8,775 nt of DNA from Aquificota bacterium. GTDB taxonomy: Bacteria > Aquificota > Aquificia > Aquificales > Aquificaceae. The notes below the pieces were generated by a model that worked only from the letters and a program-made list of their open reading frames with translations, ran no database searches and was not told where the DNA came from. Below are positions 1 through 5,926 of the stretch, piece by piece. The stretch's first letter is position 1. Every line of letters starts with the position of its first letter. The position numbers and the translations under genes are program-made. The stretch lies in the NCBI GenBank assembly GCA_024280065.1, contig JAJRQX010000116.1, positions 1 through 8,775 of the forward strand, read 5' to 3'.

Positions 1-191
1 AGATAACCGACGAGGACCAGATAAGGAAGGTGGTTGAGGAGGTCCTGTCTAAGTTCCCTGAAGAGGTGGAGAGGTTCAAGAAGGGCGAGGAGAAGCTGAT
101 CGGCTTTTTCGTGGGTCAGGTGATGAGGGAAACGCGGGGGAAAGCCAACCCCCGCCTCGTTAACCAGCTTATAAGAAAGCTCCTCACTTAG
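1..191 (+). CDS. gatB: Aspartyl/glutamyl-tRNA(Asn/Gln) amidotransferase subunit B, C-terminal end (partial)
   Basis: Only the last 62 codons are present; the first complete codon is at 3 and the stop is TAG at 189-191. They encode the tail of the YqeY/GatB helical domain. A lysine- and glutamate-rich helix is followed by the conserved stretch FVGQVMRETRGKANPRLVNQ, whose G-K-A-N-P core with Val-Met before it marks the tRNA-binding end of GatB. In the family, GatB with GatA and GatC amidates Glu-tRNA(Gln) and Asp-tRNA(Asn) in the cytoplasm, replacing missing direct synthetases. The stop codon lies inside the end of the opposite-strand lipoprotein gene (8-bp tail overlap), so no intergenic terminator exists here. 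The open reading frame enters from the left edge. Identification is confident despite the short length. Confidence 0.9.
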   Translation, partial: ITDEDQIRKVVEEVLSKFPEEVERFKKGEEKLIGFFVGQVMRETRGKANPRLVNQLIRKLLT

Positions 192-1611
192 AGAATTTGG
201 ACACCTTTATACCTGTTACGAAGGCGTAGGACCCTTTCTCTATGTCACCGTGTCCAAGTTTCAGTATCATCTTGCCCTTGAGCCTGCTTATCGCAACGCT
301 GTCAACGGGGACCGTTCCCCACCTCTCGCCGTCAAGGAAAACGGAGATAACATCTCCCCTCTTGACGAGACCTATAGTGTGGGTTTGACCGTTGGAGTTC
401 ACCTTGGGCAGGAGCTTCCCGTTCACCCTAAGCTCACCGTCCGCCCTGTATATGAGCGATACAGGAGACCTTTCCCTGCCTATGAACATCTGGATCTCCT
501 GAAGAACTGGCTCGTTGCCGTTCTTAACGTGGAGTGTCATCTCAAGGGCCCAGTCCCCTGAGGGGTTCCAGTCCTTTATGGTCTTCTCAAGGACAGTCCA
601 GCCCTTTATGGACGCAACCCATTTTTTGCCTCCGAACTCAACACACTCTGCGGTCCCGCTGACTATCTTCATGGACCTCGGTATAACTTTACACCCAGAG
701 AAGTTTTCCTCAAAGAGGACAACATCTCCATGCCGGAAGGTGTCCTTTGCCCTCCTAACACCTCCCATAGGGGCTTCAGACTTGGGAGCGGGTGCGGTGC
801 TTACAGGTGCTGCCTGAACCGGTGCGGGTGTTATGGGACCGTACCTCCTCAGCTCGCTTACTATCAACTTCACAGCGTGGTATATGAGGTCCCTGGTGGC
901 CTCCTCCATGGGTGTGTTCCTGAAGACATCAAACCAGCCTCCCGCTAACACCTTTCCGAATAAGCCACCGCCCCCTATACCGAACCTCCACCTCTCGGAC
1001 TTACCTTCAACCGCCCTTGCGAGCAGGATCTCCGCATCACTCACCCTGACCACCCTGAGGTCTAAGGCTATGTGGGCCTTCTGCTTCCCGACTTTAATAC
1101 CAGCTCCGCCGAGGAAAGGCAGCGGAACGACTATACCTCCACCGCCTACGCCTGAGGCCTTCATCTCAAGGGCGGTTATAGCACCCGTGAGCAGGAAGTC
1201 CGCTCCTTTAAGGGTCTGTCTCGGCTGGACCCCCATAAGCTCAAGCTCTTCTTTGATCTCCCTCAGGGTCTCCCTCTCAAGGACCTTAAAGCAACCCGTC
1301 TGGACGAGAGCGGTGACGAGCATGTCTGAGAGTCCGTCACCTAAGACCTTCGGGGAGAGCTCAACCATGTAGTTAGGACCGAAGACCAGCCTGTTGCCCA
1401 CACAGGCTGCCGCCTTGCATTTGAAACCTCTCGCAACTATCGTCCCGATAGGCCTGTCACACTTGGGGAGCTCTGGCTCTCTGACCTTCATCTCCTTGGC
1501 GTACTCCCCTTCCGTGGTGGTCTTGGCCTGCTGGGCTGTAGGACCGCAGCTTACCAAGAGGAGGATCACACCCAGTATGAACGTCTGGAAAAGCAGTCCA
1601 GAACGTCTCAT
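184..1611 (-). CDS. CsgG-family outer-membrane lipoprotein with an extra C-terminal beta-sandwich-like domain
   Basis: Predicted 475-residue lipoprotein. The N-terminus has Arg-Arg, a hydrophobic segment (about 6-20) and the lipobox L19-V20-S21-C22, so Cys22 would be lipidated. Residues about 55-257 match the CsgG fold: GADFLLTGAI at 136-145, then a Gly-rich stretch (154-174), then IALDLRVVRVSDAEIL at 181-196, then a second Gly-rich stretch (211-225). The two Gly-rich stretches sit where CsgG forms its membrane beta-hairpins. CsgG oligomers form the outer-membrane pore that exports curli subunits. A Pro/Ala linker (about 258-283) leads to residues 297-475, which look like a concanavalin/LamG-type beta-sandwich (FLDGERWGTV at 425-434; possible disulfide Cys307-Cys323). 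E. coli CsgG is much shorter and lacks this part. Start ATG at 1611 has a strong ribosome site. Pore role and substrate are inferred; no csgA, csgB, csgE or csgF is visible nearby. Confidence 0.75.
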   Translation of the reverse strand: MRRSGLLFQTFILGVILLLVSCGPTAQQAKTTTEGEYAKEMKVREPELPKCDRPIGTIVARGFKCKAAACVGNRLVFGPNYMVELSPKVLGDGLSDMLVTALVQTGCFKVLERETLREIKEELELMGVQPRQTLKGADFLLTGAITALEMKASGVGGGGIVVPLPFLGGAGIKVGKQKAHIALDLRVVRVSDAEILLARAVEGKSERWRFGIGGGGLFGKVLAGGWFDVFRNTPMEEATRDLIYHAVKLIVSELRRYGPITPAPVQAAPVSTAPAPKSEAPMGGVRRAKDTFRHGDVVLFEENFSGCKVIPRSMKIVSGTAECVEFGGKKWVASIKGWTVLEKTIKDWNPSGDWALEMTLHVKNGNEPVLQEIQMFIGRERSPVSLIYRADGELRVNGKLLPKVNSNGQTHTIGLVKRGDVISVFLDGERWGTVPVDSVAISRLKGKMILKLGHGDIEKGSYAFVTGIKVSKFSK

Positions 1612-1616
1612 AATGA

Positions 1617-1625
1617 CCCTCCCTT
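1617..1625 (-). promoter_or_regulatory. Strong Shine-Dalgarno site for the CsgG-like gene
   Basis: Read on the minus strand the sequence is AAGGGAGGG, five bases before the ATG at 1611-1609. It fixes the start of the lipoprotein and puts the Arg-Arg/hydrophobic/lipobox signal in frame. Confidence 0.75.
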
Positions 1626-1627
1626 GG

Positions 1628-1656
1628 TTGGCATTAAGGACAATTATAATTATAAT
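1628..1656 (+). promoter_or_regulatory. Sigma-70-type promoter for the rpiB-ftsW-hisD-lipoprotein-lgt operon
   Basis: TTGGCA at 1628-1633 (5 of 6 to the -35 consensus) is followed by a 17-base spacer and a perfect TATAAT at 1651-1656. Transcription would start near 1663, giving a leader of about 22 bases before the rpiB ATG at 1686. The genes downstream are spaced too tightly for obvious further promoters, so this probably drives all five. The -35 box lies just outside the ribosome site of the opposite gene. Confidence 0.7.
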
Positions 1657-1657
1657 T
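1642..1657. repeat. 16-bp perfect AT palindrome holding -10 elements for both strands
   Basis: The sequence AATTATAATTATAATT equals its own reverse complement. It contains TATAAT twice on the plus strand (1645-1650 and 1651-1656) and twice on the minus strand (1654-1649 and 1648-1643). It lies in the middle of the only sizeable intergenic gap, between two divergent genes, so its likely role is a shared bidirectional -10 region. The palindrome and hexamers are seen directly; promoter function is inferred. Confidence 0.8.
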
Positions 1658-1678
1658 TTAAAAGTGAAGAAAAGTCAA
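1649..1678 (-). promoter_or_regulatory. Divergent sigma-70-type promoter for the CsgG-like lipoprotein gene
   Basis: On the minus strand TTGACT (1678-1673) is followed by an 18-base spacer and TATAAT (1654-1649). Transcription would start near 1642, giving a leader of about 30 bases. Its -10 overlaps that of the rpiB promoter within the same palindrome, so the two polymerases could not occupy the site together. Its -35 box lies within the translation-start region of rpiB. Confidence 0.6.
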
Positions 1679-1685
1679 GGTCGGA

Positions 1686-2132
1686 ATGAAGATAGCTATA
1701 GGTTCGGACCACGCGGGGTTTCATCTCAAGGAGAGGATAAAAGAGTTCCTTAAGGCCAAGGGTCATGAAGTAATTGACTTCGGGACGAACTCCGAGGACT
1801 CAACCCACTACCCCCTGTTTGCAAAGAACGTTGCTTTAGCTGTTCAGAGGGGAGAGGCGGACAGGGGTATCTTAGTGTGCGGAACCGGTATAGGTATGTC
1901 CATAACAGCCAACAAGTTCAAGGGTATAAGGGCTGCCCTCTGCTTGAACGAGTATATGGCCCGAATGAGCAGGCTCCACAACGACGCCAACATCCTGTGT
2001 CTTGGAGACAGGGTTCTGGGTGAGGAACTCGCACTGTCCATAGTAGAGGTCTGGATAGAAACGCCCTTTGAGGGGGGGAGGCACCGAAAGAGGCTGGATC
2101 TCATAGCGGACATAGAGAGGGAGTCCCTTTAG
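1686..2132 (+). CDS. rpiB: Ribose-5-phosphate isomerase B
   Basis: Cytoplasmic enzyme of the pentose phosphate pathway that interconverts ribose 5-phosphate and ribulose 5-phosphate. At 148 residues it has the usual RpiB length. Visible family residues are the N-terminal GSDHAG (Asp8, His9), the active-site cysteine in LVCGTGIGMS (Cys65), the loop RLHNDAN (His98, Asn99), and the phosphate-binding arginines near the end (Arg132, Arg136). ATG at 1686 is preceded by only a modest purine-rich site (AAGG at 1677-1680), and MKIAIGSDHAG is the normal N-terminus of the family. It is the first gene of the operon and its stop codon directly abuts the ATG of the SEDS gene. LacAB-type isomerases share the fold, but single-gene context and length favour RpiB. 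Confidence 0.95.
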   Translation: MKIAIGSDHAGFHLKERIKEFLKAKGHEVIDFGTNSEDSTHYPLFAKNVALAVQRGEADRGILVCGTGIGMSITANKFKGIRAALCLNEYMARMSRLHNDANILCLGDRVLGEELALSIVEVWIETPFEGGRHRKRLDLIADIERESL

Positions 2133-3251
2133 ATGGAAAGGCTACGCAGGTTATATCCTGATCCTGTTGTTCTGTTTACGGTCCTTCTCCTCTTCCTGAT
2201 CGGTCTCCTGAACGTGGTGAGCGTGAGGGTCGTCCCCTCCCTGATAGAGGGGTTTGACCCGGCGGTCCTTAAGAAACCCGTTATGTTCCTCATCGCCTTC
2301 CTCCTTGGTGTCCTTCTCATGTCCTTCACCGCCTTCGCCCTGAATTACAGAAAGCTCAACAATCAGAAGGTCATATACGGGGGTATTATCCTCTCCTTAG
2401 TTCTGCTCCTTTTGGTTCTGATAAAGAAGGCCGTTCTCGGCAAGCCCATAGACAGGTGGCTTGTAGGTTCAAGCGTTCAGCCCTCCGAGTTTTCAAAGAT
2501 AATGATAGTTCTCTTCTTGGCTTATTACGTTTCAAGGAAGGGCTATATAACGAGGATCAGGTTTTTCGGATGGGCGGTCCTCGTTGTATTAGCCCACTCG
2601 GTTCTCCTCATGTTACAGCCGGACAGGGGCATGGCGGTGTTCGTCCTCTTCTTATCCTGGGTCCTGCTGTGGATAGGAGGTGTCTCTCCCAGGATATACG
2701 CGGCCGCGGGAGCGATCTTCGGCGTGATGGTCTTCTTTATCCTTACCTTTAGTGGAGATTACATACACAGGAGGATAGAGGCCTGGAGGGACCCCCTTGA
2801 GGACACCTTCGGTAGCGGTTATCAGGTGATACAGTCTCTCTTAGCCTTCATGAACGGCGGTTTCCTCGGTCAGGGTTACGGAAAGGGGCTCCAGAAGCTG
2901 GGGCCTCTCACCCAGGCGGACACGGACTACGCTTTAGCGACCATAGGCGAGGAGCTTGGATTTCCGGGTGTTCTGTTTCTGCTTATCCTCTACTCCGTCC
3001 TCATCTGGAGGCTTGTAAAGGTAGCCAGGGAAGTGGCGGACACCTTCGGCAGGGTGGTCGTTATAGGGATAACCTTGAACATAGCCCTTTCCGTGGTTGT
3101 GAACATCCTCATGGTTGTGAACCTGATCCCACCCAAGGGGACACCCCTTCCCTTCGTGAGCTACGGCATAAGCAACCTGACTGCAAACCTGATAGGCTTA
3201 GGTATAGTGGGGGCCATTTACAAAAGGCATATGGATATAAGGACCCTCTGA
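2133..3251 (+). CDS. ftsW: SEDS-family peptidoglycan glycosyltransferase, FtsW/RodA/SpoVE (FtsW-like)
   Basis: A 372-residue polytopic membrane protein (about ten hydrophobic segments) of the family that polymerises lipid II into glycan strands with a partner class B PBP. Visible motifs are QPSEFSKI (116-123), QPDRGMA (162-168), GSGYQVIQSLLAF (227-239), GGFLGQGYGKGLQKL (242-256), TDYALATIGEELG (264-276) and PPKGTPLPFVSYG (333-345). Asp265 aligns with the catalytic Asp of RodA/FtsW in the loop usually written LPE-x-HTDF; here that loop reads LTQADTDY. The SLLA...GGFLGQGYG block and GEELG look closer to FtsW than RodA, so division rather than elongation is favoured but not proved. After PLPFVSYG the usual Gly-Gly-Ser is Ile-Ser-Asn. 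The ATG follows the rpiB stop with no gap, with a purine-rich site at 2115-2122. Confidence 0.85.
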   Translation: MERLRRLYPDPVVLFTVLLLFLIGLLNVVSVRVVPSLIEGFDPAVLKKPVMFLIAFLLGVLLMSFTAFALNYRKLNNQKVIYGGIILSLVLLLLVLIKKAVLGKPIDRWLVGSSVQPSEFSKIMIVLFLAYYVSRKGYITRIRFFGWAVLVVLAHSVLLMLQPDRGMAVFVLFLSWVLLWIGGVSPRIYAAAGAIFGVMVFFILTFSGDYIHRRIEAWRDPLEDTFGSGYQVIQSLLAFMNGGFLGQGYGKGLQKLGPLTQADTDYALATIGEELGFPGVLFLLILYSVLIWRLVKVAREVADTFGRVVVIGITLNIALSVVVNILMVVNLIPPKGTPLPFVSYGISNLTANLIGLGIVGAIYKRHMDIRTL

Positions 3252-3267
3252 TAGAATTCTTAGAGTC

Positions 3268-4548
3268 ATGAGGATCGTTGATCTCAGGAACAGGGACTGG
3301 AGGTCTGAGGAGAGGATAACCTACTTGGCGAAGAGGGGGGAGGTACTGACTGAGGAGTATGAGGAGAGAGTAAAGGAGATAGTGAAAGAGGTAAAGGAGA
3401 GGGGTGATGAGGCCCTCATAGAGTTCACTGAGAGGTTTGATGGGGTTAAGCTCACAGAAGAGACACTTGAGGTCCCTTTTGAGGAGATAGAGAACGCTTA
3501 CGAGGACCTTGAGGAGGACGTTAAGGAGGCTCTTGAGATAGCCCATGAGAGGATAAGGTCCTTCCACGAGAGACAGCTTGAGAGGTCCTTCCTTAAGGAG
3601 GAGGAGGGCATCATACTCGGTCAGAGGGTCATACCCCTTGAGAGGGTAGGAGTTTATGTTCCGGGAGGGAAGGCAGCTTACCCCTCTACCGTCCTCATGA
3701 ACGTGGTTCCCGCGGTGGTAGCAGGCGTGGAAGAGGTGATCATGGTTACACCAAAGCCAGACAGATACACCCTCGCAGCAGCATACGTATCGGGAGTCAG
3801 CAGGGTCTTCCAGATAGGCGGAGCCCAAGCCATAGCCGCCCTCGCCTTCGGCACAAAGAAGGTCCCTAAGGTAGACAAGATAGTGGGTCCTGGAAACGTA
3901 TACGTGGCTCTCGCAAAGAAGATCCTCTTCGGCACGGTTGACATAGACATGATAGCCGGGCCTTCTGAGGTCCTGATCATAGCGGACGAGATCGCAAGGC
4001 CAGACTGGGTGGCGGCTGATCTCCTCTCCCAGGCTGAGCACGACGAACTGGCTGCAGCTATCCTGATCACGCCTTCGGAAGACCTGGCCAGAAGGGTCAG
4101 GGAGGAGGTGGGAAGGATCCTTCCGGACCTTCCGAGAAGGGACATAGCCCGGAGGTCCATAGAAAGGTTCGGGACCATATTCATAACTGAGGACCTCCTT
4201 CAGGCCTGTGAGGTTGCGAACCACATAGCCCCCGAACACCTTGAGATCATCACAAGGGAACCTATGTCCTTGCTCCCATACATAAAGCACGCAGGAGCTG
4301 TCTTCCTCGGTGAGTTCACCACAGAGCCCCTCGGAGACTACATCCTCGGACCCAACCACACCCTGCCAACCGGAGGGACCGCCAGGTTCTTCTCACCCCT
4401 CGGCGTATACGACTTCGTGAAGAGGTCCTCCGTTCTGTATGTTTCAAGAGAAGGTTTTGAAAGGGTAGCTGACCTTGCTGAGACCCTGGCAAGGGCGGAA
4501 GGGCTTGAGGCTCACAGGTTTGCGGTCAGGATAAGAAGGAGAGAATGA
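3268..4548 (+). CDS. hisD: Histidinol dehydrogenase
   Basis: Zinc-dependent cytoplasmic enzyme for the last two steps of histidine synthesis, oxidising L-histidinol to L-histidine with two NAD+. Length (426) is normal. Visible residues are the nucleotide-binding VGVYVPGGKAAYPST (127-141), the signature around IVGPGNVYVALAK (205-217) and DIDMIAGPSE (225-234), zinc ligands Gln255 and His258 in SQAEHDE, the catalytic pair Glu323-His324 in NHIAPEHLEI, Asp357 in GDYILGPNHTLPT, and His416 near the end in GLEAHRFAV. All four expected metal ligands are present. The start lies 16 bases after the ftsW stop with a weak ribosome site, so translation may depend on readthrough from ftsW. The stop overlaps the next ATG (ATGA). 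No other his gene is nearby. The first 110 codons are very rich in purines and in Glu/Arg, giving long charged helices. Confidence 0.97.
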   Translation: MRIVDLRNRDWRSEERITYLAKRGEVLTEEYEERVKEIVKEVKERGDEALIEFTERFDGVKLTEETLEVPFEEIENAYEDLEEDVKEALEIAHERIRSFHERQLERSFLKEEEGIILGQRVIPLERVGVYVPGGKAAYPSTVLMNVVPAVVAGVEEVIMVTPKPDRYTLAAAYVSGVSRVFQIGGAQAIAALAFGTKKVPKVDKIVGPGNVYVALAKKILFGTVDIDMIAGPSEVLIIADEIARPDWVAADLLSQAEHDELAAAILITPSEDLARRVREEVGRILPDLPRRDIARRSIERFGTIFITEDLLQACEVANHIAPEHLEIITREPMSLLPYIKHAGAVFLGEFTTEPLGDYILGPNHTLPTGGTARFFSPLGVYDFVKRSSVLYVSREGFERVADLAETLARAEGLEAHRFAVRIRRRE

Positions 4549-5114
4549 TACAGCTATTTCTGTTTGTCCTGTTCCTTGTTTCCTGTGCACCCCTGTCCGA
4601 TAGGAGACCCTCGGTCAAGTGCCCGGACCCTAAGGACCTTTTCACAGGATACTCCTTCCAGAGGGCACCTAAGGAGTTCAGGGTGTACGGGACCCTAAAA
4701 TACGGTCCTTTGAAGATGCCTATCCTGATAGCCAAGTTTGACGGCATATACACTGTGAAGGTTCCAAAGGAGAGGGACCTCAGACTTGACGAGAGGCACA
4801 TATGCTTAAAGGGAAGGTGCTACCTCCTCCCCATACCCCCCGAGAACCTCATATTCGGCGGTGTGCTCCTAGGAAAGGAGGTAGAGGTGTGCAAGGGCGG
4901 GAAGAGGTATATGGTATACACAGAAGGTGTATATGAAAGGACCGTAGTCTTTGTTGACAGCAGGCTAGTTGAGTACAGGGTAAGGAACATAAAAAATAAT
5001 AAAGTCATAAAGATCAGGTTCGGTCCCTTGGGTCCCGGAGGCTACTTCAGGGAGATCCTCATAGAGACTGAGGGTATGAGCTTTAAACTTCTTATAGAGG
5101 AGGTGGAGACCTGA
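4545..5114 (+). CDS. Small predicted lipoprotein, possibly LolA/LolB-like, upstream of lgt
   Basis: I do not recognise this 189-residue protein with certainty. A short hydrophobic signal (2-13) ends in the lipobox L11-V12-S13-C14, so Cys14 should be lipidated. The rest is soluble and beta-rich, with further cysteines at 26, 87, 92 and 116 that could form disulfides. The layout recalls LolB/DUF4292-type carriers: an early strand pair ([10 protein letters not shown], 45-54), a turn of the type [15 protein letters not shown] (96-110) and alternating strands ending in [10 protein letters not shown] (165-174) and FKLLIEEVE (180-188). That fold assignment is inference from pattern only. ATG 4545 overlaps the hisD stop by 4 bp (AAGGAG at 4536-4541), and its TGA shares one base with the lgt start, so all three genes are probably coupled. 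Being next to lgt suggests a role in lipoprotein handling or simply a co-expressed Lgt substrate. Confidence 0.75.
   Translation: MIQLFLFVLFLVSCAPLSDRRPSVKCPDPKDLFTGYSFQRAPKEFRVYGTLKYGPLKMPILIAKFDGIYTVKVPKERDLRLDERHICLKGRCYLLPIPPENLIFGGVLLGKEVEVCKGGKRYMVYTEGVYERTVVFVDSRLVEYRVRNIKNNKVIKIRFGPLGPGGYFREILIETEGMSFKLLIEEVET
5098..5104 (+). promoter_or_regulatory. Shine-Dalgarno site for lgt
   Basis: AGGAGGT, nine bases before the ATG at 5114, within the last codons of the upstream lipoprotein gene. Together with the TGATG stop/start overlap it fixes the lgt start at 5114. Confidence 0.7.
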
Positions 5115-5926
5115 TGTTCCCTACCCTTATAGAGGTGTTCGGTGTGAGGGTGTCCACCTACGGAGTGCTCGTAGCTTTAGGTCTCATAGTTGCCTACTTT
5201 TTATCCCTGAAGCTCGCAAAGAGGGAGGGAATACCTTCAGATAAGGCGGAGTCGGTCTTCATATACGCAGCCCTTTTCGGCCTCGTGGGTTCAAGGGTAG
5301 CCTTTGTACTGGAACACCCTGAAGACATAGAGAGCTTCTGGGATATTTTCGCCCTTTGGAAGGGTGGGGTAAGCTTCTACGGAGGCCTCGCAGGGGGTAT
5401 ACTTGGTGTCCTCCTGGCAGTTAAGAGACACTCCCTTAACCTATGGAAGGTAGCGGACGTCGCAGCTCCTTCCTTGGCCCTCGCCCACTCCATAGGGAGG
5501 CTCGGATGCACATCAGCGGGTTGCTGCTACGGAAGACCCGTTCCCAACGTAGAAGACGTCAGCGTCGGGATACACTTCATGAGAGAGTTTCCTTTCTTCT
5601 ACGTGGTCTTTCCCTCGGAAGCGGTTGCTCCTTACGGCATACCTCTGTATCCTACCCAGATCCTTGAAGCTGGTGGTAACTTCATCATATTTCTGGTTCT
5701 CCTCTTCCTCTTCAGGAGAAAGAGCTTCAATGGAGAGGTCTTTACCGCCTACATGGTCCTGTACGGAGCGGAGAGGTTCGCCCTTGAGTTCTACAGGGGG
5801 GTAACGCCGCCCATAGAAGGTATAGGTCTAACCTGGAACCAAGTGGCTTCCGTCCTTATGGTCATCCTAGCGGTGATCCTCTTTGTGGTCCTCAGGAGGT
5901 CTCCTTCTCCCGCAGAAGAACGGTGA
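5114..5926 (+). CDS. lgt: Phosphatidylglycerol--prolipoprotein diacylglyceryl transferase
   Basis: Inner-membrane enzyme that moves diacylglycerol from phosphatidylglycerol to the lipobox cysteine of prolipoproteins. It has 270 residues and about seven hydrophobic segments. Family features are [14 protein letters not shown] (10-23), [14 protein letters not shown] (82-95), the signature region [18 protein letters not shown] (125-142), YPTQILEA (179-186) and [13 protein letters not shown] (217-229). Arg129 and Arg221 correspond to the essential Arg143 and Arg239 of E. coli. E. coli His103 is Tyr89 here. The signature Asn146 and Glu151 correspond to Cys132 and Cys137. A GC-x-x-x-GCCYG form is, as I recall, a recurring Lgt variant outside the Enterobacteria. 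The gene is the last of the operon, coupled to a lipoprotein gene, and its final 35 bases overlap the end of the opposite-strand mnmC2. Family assignment is firm; full activity with the variant signature is inferred. Confidence 0.92.
   Translation: MFPTLIEVFGVRVSTYGVLVALGLIVAYFLSLKLAKREGIPSDKAESVFIYAALFGLVGSRVAFVLEHPEDIESFWDIFALWKGGVSFYGGLAGGILGVLLAVKRHSLNLWKVADVAAPSLALAHSIGRLGCTSAGCCYGRPVPNVEDVSVGIHFMREFPFFYVVFPSEAVAPYGIPLYPTQILEAGGNFIIFLVLLFLFRRKSFNGEVFTAYMVLYGAERFALEFYRGVTPPIEGIGLTWNQVASVLMVILAVILFVVLRRSPSPAEER

Noticed and set aside
833..1372. Plus-strand open frame of 179 codons
   Set aside because: Antisense shadow of the CsgG domain; Pro/Ser/Thr-rich low-complexity translation, no ribosome site, no family motif.
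3253..3260. Palindrome AGAATTCT between ftsW and hisD
   Set aside because: Eight bases only, no loop or T-run, so neither a terminator nor a convincing operator.
3355..3415. Very purine-rich GAG/AAG stretch in early hisD, considered as a repeat or triplex-forming tract
   Set aside because: Explained by Glu/Lys/Arg-rich helices and the AGG/GAG codon bias seen through the window; no exact repeat unit.
3678..4184. Minus-strand open frame of 168 codons
   Set aside because: Second shadow inside hisD; no recognisable motif and no start signal.
3109..4359. Long minus-strand open frame (416 codons) opposite ftsW end and hisD
   Set aside because: It lies opposite a complete hisD with all catalytic residues. 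Its translation is an unnatural Ser/Tyr/Leu/Gly mix with no motif or ribosome site, as expected from the reverse of Glu/Arg-rich codons.
4988..5004. A-rich run in the small lipoprotein gene, considered as a slippage site
   Set aside because: The frame continues intact on both sides with sensible protein (NIKNNKVIK); no alternative frame gives a meaningful product.
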